Shown here: positions 46,583-55,600 of the stretch, piece by piece
Numbering within the stretch: the stretch's first letter is position 1
Layout of the letters: each line of letters starts with the position of its first letter
Source of the DNA: Actinomycetaceae bacterium
GTDB lineage: Bacteria > Actinomycetota > Actinomycetes > Actinomycetales > Actinomycetaceae
Direction: 5' to 3'
DNA: 64,000 bases
NCBI GenBank assembly: GCA_030528145.1
Contig: JAUMZK010000001.1
Span: forward strand, 62,001-126,000
The notes under the pieces: model-generated
Seen by the model: the letters and a program-made list of their open reading frames with translations, nothing else
Databases searched by the model: none
Told to the model about the DNA's origin: nothing
Translations under genes and position numbers: made by a program

Positions 46583-47479
46583 GTGAAAAAGTGGAATCCT
46601 GACGGTCCAAATATGGTATTTCATGCTGATAACTTGCCGGTATTAGCTGCTTTGCCCAGTGCAGCGTTTCAAATGATATATATTGATCCCCCTTTCAATA
46701 CTGGCAAAGTGCAGATGCGTAAAAACGTGAAAACCGTGCGCAGCCCAGAAGGAGCCCGCACAGGTTTTAAAGGACTAAATTACGAAACTGTGCGTGGACA
46801 AATAACCGCCTACAACGATGCTTTTGCGGATTATTGGCAGTTTTTGACCCCCCGTTTAGAACACGCCTGGCGGTTGCTAAAGCCTTCTGGCACATTATAT
46901 TTACACCTAGATTTTCGCGAAGTACACTACGCGAAGGTACTTTTAGACGCACTGTTTGGGCGGGAATGCTTTTTAAACGAAATAATTTGGGCCTACGACT
47001 ATGGGGGGCGGTCCAAAAAGAAGTGGCCGGCAAAACACGACAATATTCTGGTTTACGTCAAAGATCCAAAACAATACTATTTTGACGCCTCCGAGGTCGA
47101 CCGCGAACCTTACATGGCACCGGGTCTGGTCAGTGCCGAAAAAGTAGCGCGTGGAAAATTGCCTACAGATGTTTGGTGGCACACTATAGTGTCCCCAACA
47201 GGGAAAGAAAAAACTGGTTACGCCACCCAAAAACCCGAAGGCATTTTGCGGCGCATGGTGGCTGCCAGCAGCCAGCCTAAAGACTGGGTTTTGGACTTTT
47301 TTGCCGGCAGCGGGACAACCGGTGCGGTAGCCGCGAAACTGGATCGACGCTTCGTCCTCATCGACGAAAATCCGCAAGCTATAGAGATTATAGAAAAACG
47401 ACTGCAGAAAATAGCGGCAAGCTTTCGCAAGGTCAGTGCGCTCCCGCCTAAGCGACAGACTCTACCTGGTAGCCTTTAG
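46583..47479 (+). CDS. Solitary DNA methyltransferase (N6-adenine/N4-cytosine, beta class)
   Basis: The 298-residue protein has motif IV IDPPFNTG at about residues 34-41 and motif I LDFFAGSGTTGAVAAKL at about 238, with a probable target-recognition region between them. That order (IV, TRD, I) defines beta-class amino-methyltransferases. VLIDENPQAIEIIEKRL follows motif I as the SAM-binding strand. No restriction endonuclease, specificity subunit or transposase is adjacent, so it is probably an orphan enzyme. The GTG start has AAAGGA seven bases upstream. It lies 83 bp after tRNA-Pro and the tetR start follows its stop by two bases. Its recognition site cannot be read from sequence. Confidence 0.88.
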   Translation: MKKWNPDGPNMVFHADNLPVLAALPSAAFQMIYIDPPFNTGKVQMRKNVKTVRSPEGARTGFKGLNYETVRGQITAYNDAFADYWQFLTPRLEHAWRLLKPSGTLYLHLDFREVHYAKVLLDALFGRECFLNEIIWAYDYGGRSKKKWPAKHDNILVYVKDPKQYYFDASEVDREPYMAPGLVSAEKVARGKLPTDVWWHTIVSPTGKEKTGYATQKPEGILRRMVAASSQPKDWVLDFFAGSGTTGAVAAKLDRRFVLIDENPQAIEIIEKRLQKIAASFRKVSALPPKRQTLPGSL

Positions 47480-47481
47480 GG
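47470..47481 (+). promoter_or_regulatory. Candidate -10 element of a leaderless tetR transcript
   Basis: TAGCCT at 47470-47475, inside the last codons of the methyltransferase gene, is six bases before the tetR GTG. No ribosome binding site is seen other than GGGG touching the start. Confidence 0.35.
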
Positions 47482-48135
47482 GTGGGAAACCGTTACGAAA
47501 CGCAAGATCGCCTGATTCAGGCGACCAGAAAAATAATTGTCGAAGAAGGCGTTGAAGCAACAACCCTTGAACACATTTGCAAAGTTGCCGGGTTTACCAG
47601 GGGCGCATTCTATTCCAACTTTTCGTCCAAAGATTCTTTGCTGGCAGCAATGGCCGAGGACGAATACGCCGATTTGGTGGACAGGTTGCGTGCTACCGTG
47701 GACCGGTGGGCGGCGGCGGAAGTCCCCACAGGAAATGAATATCCTCAAATTGAAAACCTGTTATTTGAGGCACTCGATGCTATTGGCATTGACAATTCCT
47801 TGTACGTGATTCACTCGGAATTATTGTCGCGTTCCATCCGAGACCCCCAGTGGGGTGCCACTTTGAAGCACATTAACGACGAATTTGTCGCGGAAATGGG
47901 CAACGTCCTCGAATGGATAGTGCGCGCAGCCCACCGAGAACTGACTATCCCACTGTTGGCGTTAGTGCATTCCGTTATTGGCATTGGCATTCGCGCGGCA
48001 GGCATCAGAGGGTGGCAGCAATCGGCTGCGCAAAGTGAAGCCGAACACGAAAACGGTGGGGAGGATCTAGCTGGAGTTGACGAAATTTTGAAAGTTATCC
48101 AAATAGTTATCTACGCCGCTTCAAAACCGCTGTAG
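47482..48135 (+). CDS. TetR-family transcriptional regulator
   Basis: The 217-residue protein has an N-terminal TetR helix-turn-helix (RLIQATRKIIVEEGVEATTL, then CKVAGFTRGAFYSNFSSKDS) and an all-helical ligand domain of unknown specificity. It sits directly upstream of birA and the carboxylase-fas operon, with two palindromes in the gap. In Corynebacterium the TetR-type regulators BioQ (biotin genes) and FasR (fatty-acid genes) control the corresponding genes, so this protein is a good candidate for the same job. That link is inferred from position; the HTH alone does not prove it. Confidence 0.88.
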   Translation: MGNRYETQDRLIQATRKIIVEEGVEATTLEHICKVAGFTRGAFYSNFSSKDSLLAAMAEDEYADLVDRLRATVDRWAAAEVPTGNEYPQIENLLFEALDAIGIDNSLYVIHSELLSRSIRDPQWGATLKHINDEFVAEMGNVLEWIVRAAHRELTIPLLALVHSVIGIGIRAAGIRGWQQSAAQSEAEHENGGEDLAGVDEILKVIQIVIYAASKPL

Positions 48136-48186
48136 CTGGGAAAACAGGACAATAGTGCAACAGGCAGGCGGCAAGTAGCCCAGAAA

Positions 48187-48238
48187 AATACACAGTTGTA
48201 TTCGACTCTGATTTTCCGTTTAGGAACAGTAGTTCCTA
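48187..48238. promoter_or_regulatory. Two inverted repeats upstream of birA, candidate operators
   Basis: AATACA-CAGT-TGTATT (48187-48202) and TAGGAAC-AGTA-GTTCCTA (48221-48238) are perfect dyads with 6- and 7-base arms and four-base centres. The second ends one base before the birA ATG. The GGAAC/GTTCC core resembles the BioQ half-sites as I recall them (TGAAC, GTTAC). They may bind the TetR protein encoded just upstream. The second could also form an RNA hairpin over the start codon. Confidence 0.5.
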
Positions 48239-48991
48239 ATGAACACCAGTAGCTTCAGATTTCAGATAACACGCCTAGGAGTCACTTCCTCGACTATGGA
48301 AGTGATGGCGGGCGCGGTGCGTGAAAACCCAAATCTGCCCGCTTTCTTCACAATTGTCTCTGACCACCAGATGGCAGGTCGAGGACGAAACGAAAGAATT
48401 TGGTTCGACGACGGTAGCGCCTTGCTTTTTACCACTCTGCTACGTCTAGACGCGGCAAGCATGAACTTGGCGGCAGGAATGTGTGGAATTGCGGTGGCGG
48501 GCGCCCTCGAAAAATACGGTATTTCAGCCCAGCTGAAATGGCCGAATGACGTATTGGTTTCGGGGCGCAAAATTGCGGGAATTTTGTGTGAACACCTGCA
48601 TGTTGAACCTGGCGATAAACACGTTGTAGCCGCCGGCATTGGACTAAATATTAGTGGCGTTCCGAAGCCGGTAGAAAACCAAGCGATAGCAGTGAAAAAT
48701 GCCGCAGAGCTAAAGTTATCTGACGAAGCTTTGCGTACAGAATTGCTGCGCGAAATTTTGCGCGAATTGCAAGAAGTAGACGGGCTAGAACCAGAACAGA
48801 TACTTGCCCGCTACGCAGAGCTGTTGGCGGGTCTAGGGCAAGAAACTGCTGCCTTGTTACCAGGAGACCGGGAAGTACACGGCACTATATGTGGGCTTGG
48901 TGCGAACGGCGCATTGCGACTGAGAACCGCAGGTGGGGAAGTCGAAATTAACGTCGGCGATATTGACCTTGTGCGGGGGCGAGATGCGTAA
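48239..48991 (+). CDS. birA: Biotin--[acetyl-CoA-carboxylase] ligase
   Basis: Attaches biotin to the carboxylase alpha chain. The 250-residue protein has the catalytic MAGRGRNERIWFDDGSALLF, KWPNDVLVSGRKIAGILCE with the biotinyl-adenylate Lys region, and the C-terminal SH3-like domain. It lacks the N-terminal helix-turn-helix of E. coli BirA, so it cannot repress by itself, which leaves room for the adjacent TetR protein. The last eight bases overlap the carboxylase alpha gene. Confidence 0.94.
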   Translation: MNTSSFRFQITRLGVTSSTMEVMAGAVRENPNLPAFFTIVSDHQMAGRGRNERIWFDDGSALLFTTLLRLDAASMNLAAGMCGIAVAGALEKYGISAQLKWPNDVLVSGRKIAGILCEHLHVEPGDKHVVAAGIGLNISGVPKPVENQAIAVKNAAELKLSDEALRTELLREILRELQEVDGLEPEQILARYAELLAGLGQETAALLPGDREVHGTICGLGANGALRLRTAGGEVEINVGDIDLVRGRDA

Positions 48992-50966
48992 AATCCGTAA
49001 ACTTCTGGTGGCAAATCGCGGCGAAATAGCGGTACGCATTATTCGCAGTGCGAAAACGTTGGGAATAGCCACGGTGGCGGTCTATGCTGATGACGATTTT
49101 GACTCGTTAGCTGCGCAAATGGCAGATGAAGCGTACGCACTGCCAGGTGGCACGGCTACTGCCACATACCTGAACCGGGAAGCAATTTTAGAAATTGCCT
49201 TGCGCGCAAAGGTCGATGCGGTGCACCCCGGCTACGGATTTTTATCCGAGGACGCCGACTTTGCGACAGCGGTTACAGCGGCGAAAATCATTTGGTTAGG
49301 ACCTAGCCCCACCGCCATTGCTGCATTGGGGGACAAAATATCGGCACGCTCCATTGCTAAATCCCAGGAAGTGCCCGTAATCCCAGGGGAGACCCTGAGT
49401 GGGCAAAAGAAAACCGCGAAAGAGCAGACACTGCGTGTTGGATCCGAGGGCGGCTACCCAATTTTGGTAAAGCGCGCCGATTCCGGTGGGGGACGGGGAA
49501 TCACGCGCCTGGATTCGCCCGCAGAAGTGCGCCGTTACTTTGCAGATTTACCGCGCGGTGCGACGATAGAAAACAGTTTTGTGGAAAAAATGGTGCAACG
49601 TGCCCGGCACGTGGAAACCCAATGCGTGCGCGACCAGCACGGAAACTTTGCGGTGGTCAGTACCCGAGATTGTTCGGTGCAGCGGCGCAACCAAAAAGTT
49701 ATCGAAGAAGCGCCTGCGCCACATCTGCCACCACACCTGTGCGAAAAACTATGTGCGTGGTCCGAAACACTATTTTCCGCAGTCGACTATGTGGGAGTAG
49801 GAACCTGCGAATTTTTGGTAGAAACTGACCATGCAGATTCAAATCAGTGCGACCAAACAGATGCGGGTGGCACGCCAGATACACGCGAAAACGCAAACCC
49901 AAACGATAGCGGCACCGCAAGCGGGCGTCCTCGCGCATACTTTTTAGAAGTAAACCCGCGCCTGCAAGTAGAACACACCGTTTCCGAAGAAATAACTGGA
50001 ATAGACCTGGTTTCCACCCAAATTCGCATAGCCGAAGGAACCGCCATAGACCCGGTTCCGCCAGCGCGCGGGCACGCCATCGAAGTCCGTATAACCAGCG
50101 AAAATCCGGCAGATAACCTGATGCCCGCAACCGGACAAATTACCACATTGACGCTGCCAGGTGGACCAGGAGTACGCCTCGACACCTTCTTGCGTACGGG
50201 AGAAAAAATTGGGGCTAACTTTGATTCACTGATTGCCAAACTGATAGTTAGCGGACCCAACCGCGCCACCGCTATATCCCGCCTGCTGGGTGCCCTCGAC
50301 GAAATTATCGTGGAAGGGCTACCGACTTGTGTGCCGCTGCTAAAGCAAATGCTCACAGACGCCGACTTCTACGGACCGGACCGACCAGAATACGAGGTTG
50401 GACGAGCACTGCTGCTACGTGACGACATTGGGGTATATACCACCTGGCTTGAAGATACGGACCAACTGGGAAAGATAACTAAAGAACGGCAAAGCGCACA
50501 ACTGGAGCAACCAAATTCCGCCAGCGAAACCGCGAATCTAACGGAATTTGTCGTAGAAGTAGGTGGAAAACGCGTAGTACTGCGCATACCAGCGTCTTTG
50601 TGGGAACAGCTTGGAGGCGAAAAGAACCCGAAAAATCAGGGGTTTATAGCGCAAACGACCAACAGTATTTTCAACCAAAACGGCAAATTGCAAACGCTGC
50701 TGGGACGCTTCAAACACACTAATCCCAGCGCGGGTGGGAGCGACGAACCCAATATTGTCGCGCCGATTCAAGGAACGATTGTGCGCATACCAGTCTGTGC
50801 AGGTGAAACTGTGAAAGAAGGAGATCTGGTAGCTGTAATGGAATCCATGAAAATGGAGAAGCCACTTTACGCCACCATTGCAGGCAAAATCAGCAAGATT
50901 AACCTGAATACGGGCGACTCAGTCAGTATCGGTCAGACCATCGTAGAAATTCTTCCAGCTTCCTAA
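48984..50966 (+). CDS. Acyl-CoA carboxylase alpha chain (biotin carboxylase plus biotin carrier)
   Basis: Carboxylates its own biotin, using ATP and bicarbonate, for acetyl-CoA carboxylase. The 660-residue protein has the biotin carboxylase start KLLVANRGEIAVRIIRSAK, the VHPGYGFLSE motif, ATP-grasp loop KRADSGGGRGI, FLEVNPRLQVEHTVSE, and the C-terminal carrier domain with biotin on Lys623 in MESMKMEK. About 33 hydrophilic residues rich in Asp, Asn, Thr and Gly (about 284-317) are inserted just before FLEVNPRLQ, where relatives have only a short turn. ATG 48984 overlaps birA. The carboxyltransferase and fas genes follow, so malonyl-CoA supply is its likely role. Confidence 0.94.
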   Translation: MRKIRKLLVANRGEIAVRIIRSAKTLGIATVAVYADDDFDSLAAQMADEAYALPGGTATATYLNREAILEIALRAKVDAVHPGYGFLSEDADFATAVTAAKIIWLGPSPTAIAALGDKISARSIAKSQEVPVIPGETLSGQKKTAKEQTLRVGSEGGYPILVKRADSGGGRGITRLDSPAEVRRYFADLPRGATIENSFVEKMVQRARHVETQCVRDQHGNFAVVSTRDCSVQRRNQKVIEEAPAPHLPPHLCEKLCAWSETLFSAVDYVGVGTCEFLVETDHADSNQCDQTDAGGTPDTRENANPNDSGTASGRPRAYFLEVNPRLQVEHTVSEEITGIDLVSTQIRIAEGTAIDPVPPARGHAIEVRITSENPADNLMPATGQITTLTLPGGPGVRLDTFLRTGEKIGANFDSLIAKLIVSGPNRATAISRLLGALDEIIVEGLPTCVPLLKQMLTDADFYGPDRPEYEVGRALLLRDDIGVYTTWLEDTDQLGKITKERQSAQLEQPNSASETANLTEFVVEVGGKRVVLRIPASLWEQLGGEKNPKNQGFIAQTTNSIFNQNGKLQTLLGRFKHTNPSAGGSDEPNIVAPIQGTIVRIPVCAGETVKEGDLVAVMESMKMEKPLYATIAGKISKINLNTGDSVSIGQTIVEILPAS

Positions 50967-50985
50967 CTTCGCAAAAAGGTTGACA

Positions 50986-52563
50986 ATGCAAGAAAACCAA
51001 GACGCCGGCCAAACCTGTCCAATTAATCGTGCCAATTTTGCCGCACGTGAAGAAGAAATCATGCGCACCGCCGAAGAACGGGCGCGTCAGCGTCAGCACC
51101 CCAAAGGCAGAGGGACAGCACGCGAAAGAATTTCACAGCTGCTGGACAGTGGCACTTTTTATGAAATAAATCGCTTCGCTGGGGGAGATATGGCAAGCGG
51201 CGCCCTCGGATCCGCCGTAATAACCGGGCTAGGCGAAATAAACGGTCGGCAAGTTGCGGTCTACGCCCAAGATTTCTCCGTCCAAGGCGGCACTTTAGGA
51301 GAAGTAGAAGGGCACAAGATCACCAGTTTGATGGACCGCGCCCTATCGCTGCGAATCCCCGTTATTGCACTGTTAGATTCAGGGGGTGCGCGCATTCAAG
51401 AAGGCGTGAACGCGTTGGCACAATACGGGCGCATATTCCGAAAAATCAGTGAATGTTCGGGAGTAATACCGCAAATATCGGTAATCCTGGGACCGTGTGC
51501 GGGCGGCGCAGTGTACGGTCCGGCTTTGACCGATTTTATTATTATGACGCGCGAATCTTCTTACATGTTTGTCACCGGTCCGGCGGTAGTAAAGGCGGCT
51601 ACCGGTGAAGATATCAGTTCAGAGGACCTGGGTGGGGGTAATTTACACAACACCATTTCGGGGGTCGCCCACTTTTTGGCAGATGACGAGGACGAAGCCT
51701 TAGAATACGCCCGCACCTTACTGTCCTACCTGCCCTCTAGCTGCGAAGAAAAGGCTCCCCATTTTTCGTTTGACCCTGCCACCGGTTCTCCCTCAGGAGC
51801 TAGCCGCGTAGGCGACCTCGTCCCAGAAAATCCAAAGGAAGCCTACGATATGGCGCAAGTAATCTGTGCTCTGGCGGACTACGAAGAATTTTTGGAAATA
51901 CAACCGTTGTTTGCGCCTTCCATACTGATAGGTTTTGCGGCATTTGAAGGACGGACTGCCGGAATAGTCGCTTCCCAACCAATGAACGATGCGGGCACAT
52001 TGGACGTAAACGCATCCGAAAAAGCCGCCCGCTTTGTGCAGTTTTGCGACGCATTCGGGATCCCCGTTGTTACGCTGGTGGACGTTCCGGGCTACCGTCC
52101 TGGCTCCGAACAAGAACGTGCCGGCATAATTCGGCGGGGAGCCAAAGTGATTACCGCCTATGCCACCGCGACTATCCCCCTAGTAACCATAATTTTGCGT
52201 AAAGCCTTTGGGGGCGCATATATCGTGATGGGCTCGAAATCTTTGGGCGCCGACCTAAACTTTTCTTGGCCTGCCTCGCAAATAGCAGTTATGGGTTCGG
52301 AGGGTGCAGTAGACATCGTGTACCGCCGCCAACTAGCTAAAACTAGTGCTGCGGGCGGGGACGTTGCCGCAGAAAAGGCGCGCTACCAGGAACTATACGA
52401 TCGCACTTCCGTAAATCCCACGCTTTCGTTGCGAAACGGGCAGCTCGATGCACTGATCGAGCCCGCACAAACGCGCGCCACAATTATTCAGTCCCTGGTT
52501 TCTTTAGCAACTAAAGATCGTCGCGTATGTACGCCCCGCGTTCACGCCAACGCGCCCCTATAG
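50986..52563 (+). CDS. Acyl-CoA carboxylase beta chain (carboxyltransferase)
   Basis: Transfers carboxyl from biotin to acetyl-CoA or propionyl-CoA. The 525-residue protein has both crotonase-like halves: VYAQDFSVQGGTLGEVEGHK, LLDSGGARIQEGVNAL and LGPCAGGAVYGPALTDF in the first, then VDVPGYRPGSEQERAGIIR, AFGGAYIVMGSKSLGADL and WPASQIAVMGSEGAVDI in the second. It is of the AccD/PccB type. ATG 50986 has AAGG six bases upstream. Adjacent to the biotin carboxylase and fas genes, it most likely makes malonyl-CoA, but propionyl-CoA cannot be excluded. Confidence 0.94.
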   Translation: MQENQDAGQTCPINRANFAAREEEIMRTAEERARQRQHPKGRGTARERISQLLDSGTFYEINRFAGGDMASGALGSAVITGLGEINGRQVAVYAQDFSVQGGTLGEVEGHKITSLMDRALSLRIPVIALLDSGGARIQEGVNALAQYGRIFRKISECSGVIPQISVILGPCAGGAVYGPALTDFIIMTRESSYMFVTGPAVVKAATGEDISSEDLGGGNLHNTISGVAHFLADDEDEALEYARTLLSYLPSSCEEKAPHFSFDPATGSPSGASRVGDLVPENPKEAYDMAQVICALADYEEFLEIQPLFAPSILIGFAAFEGRTAGIVASQPMNDAGTLDVNASEKAARFVQFCDAFGIPVVTLVDVPGYRPGSEQERAGIIRRGAKVITAYATATIPLVTIILRKAFGGAYIVMGSKSLGADLNFSWPASQIAVMGSEGAVDIVYRRQLAKTSAAGGDVAAEKARYQELYDRTSVNPTLSLRNGQLDALIEPAQTRATIIQSLVSLATKDRRVCTPRVHANAPL

Positions 52564-52602
52564 AAGGCTCCGTAACCAGGTGCATCCAAAAGTCACAAGA
52601 AA

Positions 52603-55600
52603 ATGCGCAAAAGTAAAAACGAAAGAATAAAAATGACAAAAACCTTCCTTTCCCAGCTAAACTCCAACTTTGCCCTGATATTTGCAGGACAAGGCACCGC
52701 CTGGGCAAAAAACCTAAAAGAACTGGGAAGCCTGCCGAAACTCGGGCAAGAACTGCGAGAAATATTGGCGCGCGCCGCAGAAATTACGGGTCTTGTCGCC
52801 CTCGAAATGGAAACAAAAGTGCCAGGAGCAACCTGGCGGTTACGCCAAATCTTGGAAGGGGCAGATCCCGAGCCTGCGGACAACAGTCCGGCAATATCTG
52901 GACCTGGCATCGCCCTCACACAATTGGGGGCGCTGGCGCAACTATATTCCGAGGGCATCATCCCCAGTAACGCCACCGCGCTTGCCGGACATTCCCAGGG
53001 GACCTTGGGCGTATCTTTAGCGCAGACATACGGGGATACAGAGGGCGAAGCGGGAGTTATTGCCCTCGCGATGCTGATAGGACACGCGGCTGCCAGTGCC
53101 GGAAATGAGCATAATCTGCGTCCCCACGCCGGTGCCACCCCCATGCTCGCCATCAGCGGTGAAGAGGTGGGCGTCCTCGACCAAATACTGGACGAATTTT
53201 TGCCCCATACCGAAAATCGCACAGTTGTGCGGGCATTGCGCAACTCTCATAACGCCGCAGTATTTAGCGGTAACCCAGCAGAACTAGCGGAATTTTGCGA
53301 ATACGTGCAGAGCCGCCGCACCTTCAGCGAAAACAAGCCGGTCCATGCATCTGCCTTACAATTTGACTGGCTGCGAATTGAGGCGCCTTTCCACAACCCC
53401 GTCTTGGAAGGCGCGTACCAGCAGTACCAGGAGTGGGCAAAACGCATCAGCGAAAAACTGCCCGCAAACCGAGACCAGTTGGCACGTCAAATCCTGTTGG
53501 AAACCGAAGATTGGGAAAGTCAAGTGCGTGCCGCGCTAAAAGAAGGCGCGCGTTATTTCATCGACTTGGGACCCAGCACCCAACTGGGCAAAATTACGCA
53601 AAGCATCATTGAAGGCAGTCACGCGGTAGTGGTAGACGGAACCAGCGTCAGAGCACGGATGTCTTTGGCGATGCCCGGTTACCAACCGCCCAAACCAATC
53701 GACTGGTCACAATGGGCGCCAAAAGTTGTGAAGCTTCCAAACGGACGTACCGTAGTTGATACTGCGTTTACTCGCTTGACCGGTAAATCTCCCATAATTT
53801 TGCCGGGGATGACACCAACCACCGTCGACCCTGAAATTGTGGCAGCGGCTGCCAACGCGGGAAACTGGGCGGAACTAGCTGGTGGGGGACAGTATTCCGC
53901 AGAAGTTTTCGAAAACCACCACAAACAGTTACGAAAGTTACTGAAACCTGGTTGCACTGCGGCATTCAACACCATGTTTTTTGACCGGTTCATGTGGAAC
54001 CTGCAATTTGGTGTTACGAAAATTGTGCCAAAAGCTCGGCGTGAAGGTTCCCCAATTGATGCGGTCACAATTGCGGCGGGCATACCAGAAGTAGCGGAAG
54101 CAGACGAACTGATTCGCGGACTTGTCGAGGACGGTTTTTCTTACATTTGTTTCAAACCCGGCACCGTCGAACAAATTAAGCAAGTTCTGGAAATTGCTGA
54201 CGCCAACCCGGATTTTCGGTTCATCGTCCAGGTCGAGGACGGACATTCCGGCGGTCACCACTCTTGGGAAGACCTTGACTATTTGCTGCTGCAAACCTAT
54301 GGGCAAATTCGCCGCACCAAGAACGTGGTGCTAGCCGTAGGCGGCGGTATTGCCACTCCCGCAATTGGGGCTGACTATATTTGGGGCACGTGGGCAGAAA
54401 AATACGGAAGAGCACCTATGCCTGTAGATGCCGTCCTCGTCGGAACAGTAGCAATGGCGTGCGCGGAAGCGAAAACTTCCCCCCAGGTGAAAGAGTTGCT
54501 GAAAAGCACTGCGGGTGTGGACGGCGACGGCTGGGTTGGGCGCAGTGAGATTCGCGGTGGCATGACTTCGGGGCTTTCGCACCTGGGTGCGGACATGCAC
54601 GAGATTGCCAATTCTTCCGCGGCTGCTAGCGCCCTAATACATCAGGTTGGGTCGGATCCGCAGGAGATCGCGCGCCGTCGTGCCGAAATTATTTCCGCCC
54701 TTGACAAAACTGCGAAACCTTATTTTGGGGATGTTGCGGAAATGACGTACGCACAGTGGCTGCGTCGTTTTGTGGAATTGTCTTCCCCATGGGCGGACCC
54801 GACCTGGCAAGATCGCGCTTTTGATCTATTCCACCGGGTTGAAGCCCGCCTGCACCCCGCCGATCATGGCGAAATTCCCACACTATTTGCGGAAATGACG
54901 GATTTGGATGATGCGCAGGTGGCGTTGGAACGTCTGTTGGACGCCTATCCTTGCGCCGAGGACGAACGGGTTAGTGCTTCTGATGCTGCTTGGTTCCCAG
55001 TACTGTGTCGCAAACATCACAAACCGTTACCGTTCGTGCCCGTCCTCGATACTGAATTGGCGAAGTGGTGGGGAACAGATACTCTGTGGCAATCCCAAGA
55101 TCCGCGTTTTTCAGCAGATGCTGTGCGGGTTATTCCCGGTCCACGTTCGGTTGCGGGAATTGATCGCATAAATGAACCGGTTGGCGAATTATTTGCGCGT
55201 TTTGAGGACGAGGTCGCCCGGCGGGCAGATTCTTTGCCGCGCGCAGTTTTTGCGCGGCTTCGTGCGGCCGAGGACGCCACTACCTTTTTGCGTGCCTGCC
55301 CCAGTATCGAATGGGCGGGAAATGTTGTGGCAAACCCGGCTTGCCTCATGCCGGAAGATACCGAGATCGTCTGCCAAGATGGTAAATACTCCATAGTGGT
55401 GAATTGTCGTAACACTACGGAGGCAGCAGTAGCAGGGGATACCCATGGCGAGGGCGTACAGGCAATTGCGTTGCCTTTGTTGTTGCCTAGTAGTGTTTCC
55501 AGCGGAGGATTGCCCGTAATTGATATGGAACGTCTGTCAGTTAGCGCCTACGACTTGTTGGCAGGGGCTGCTGGCGTGGGAACGACTACGGTAAATGGGG

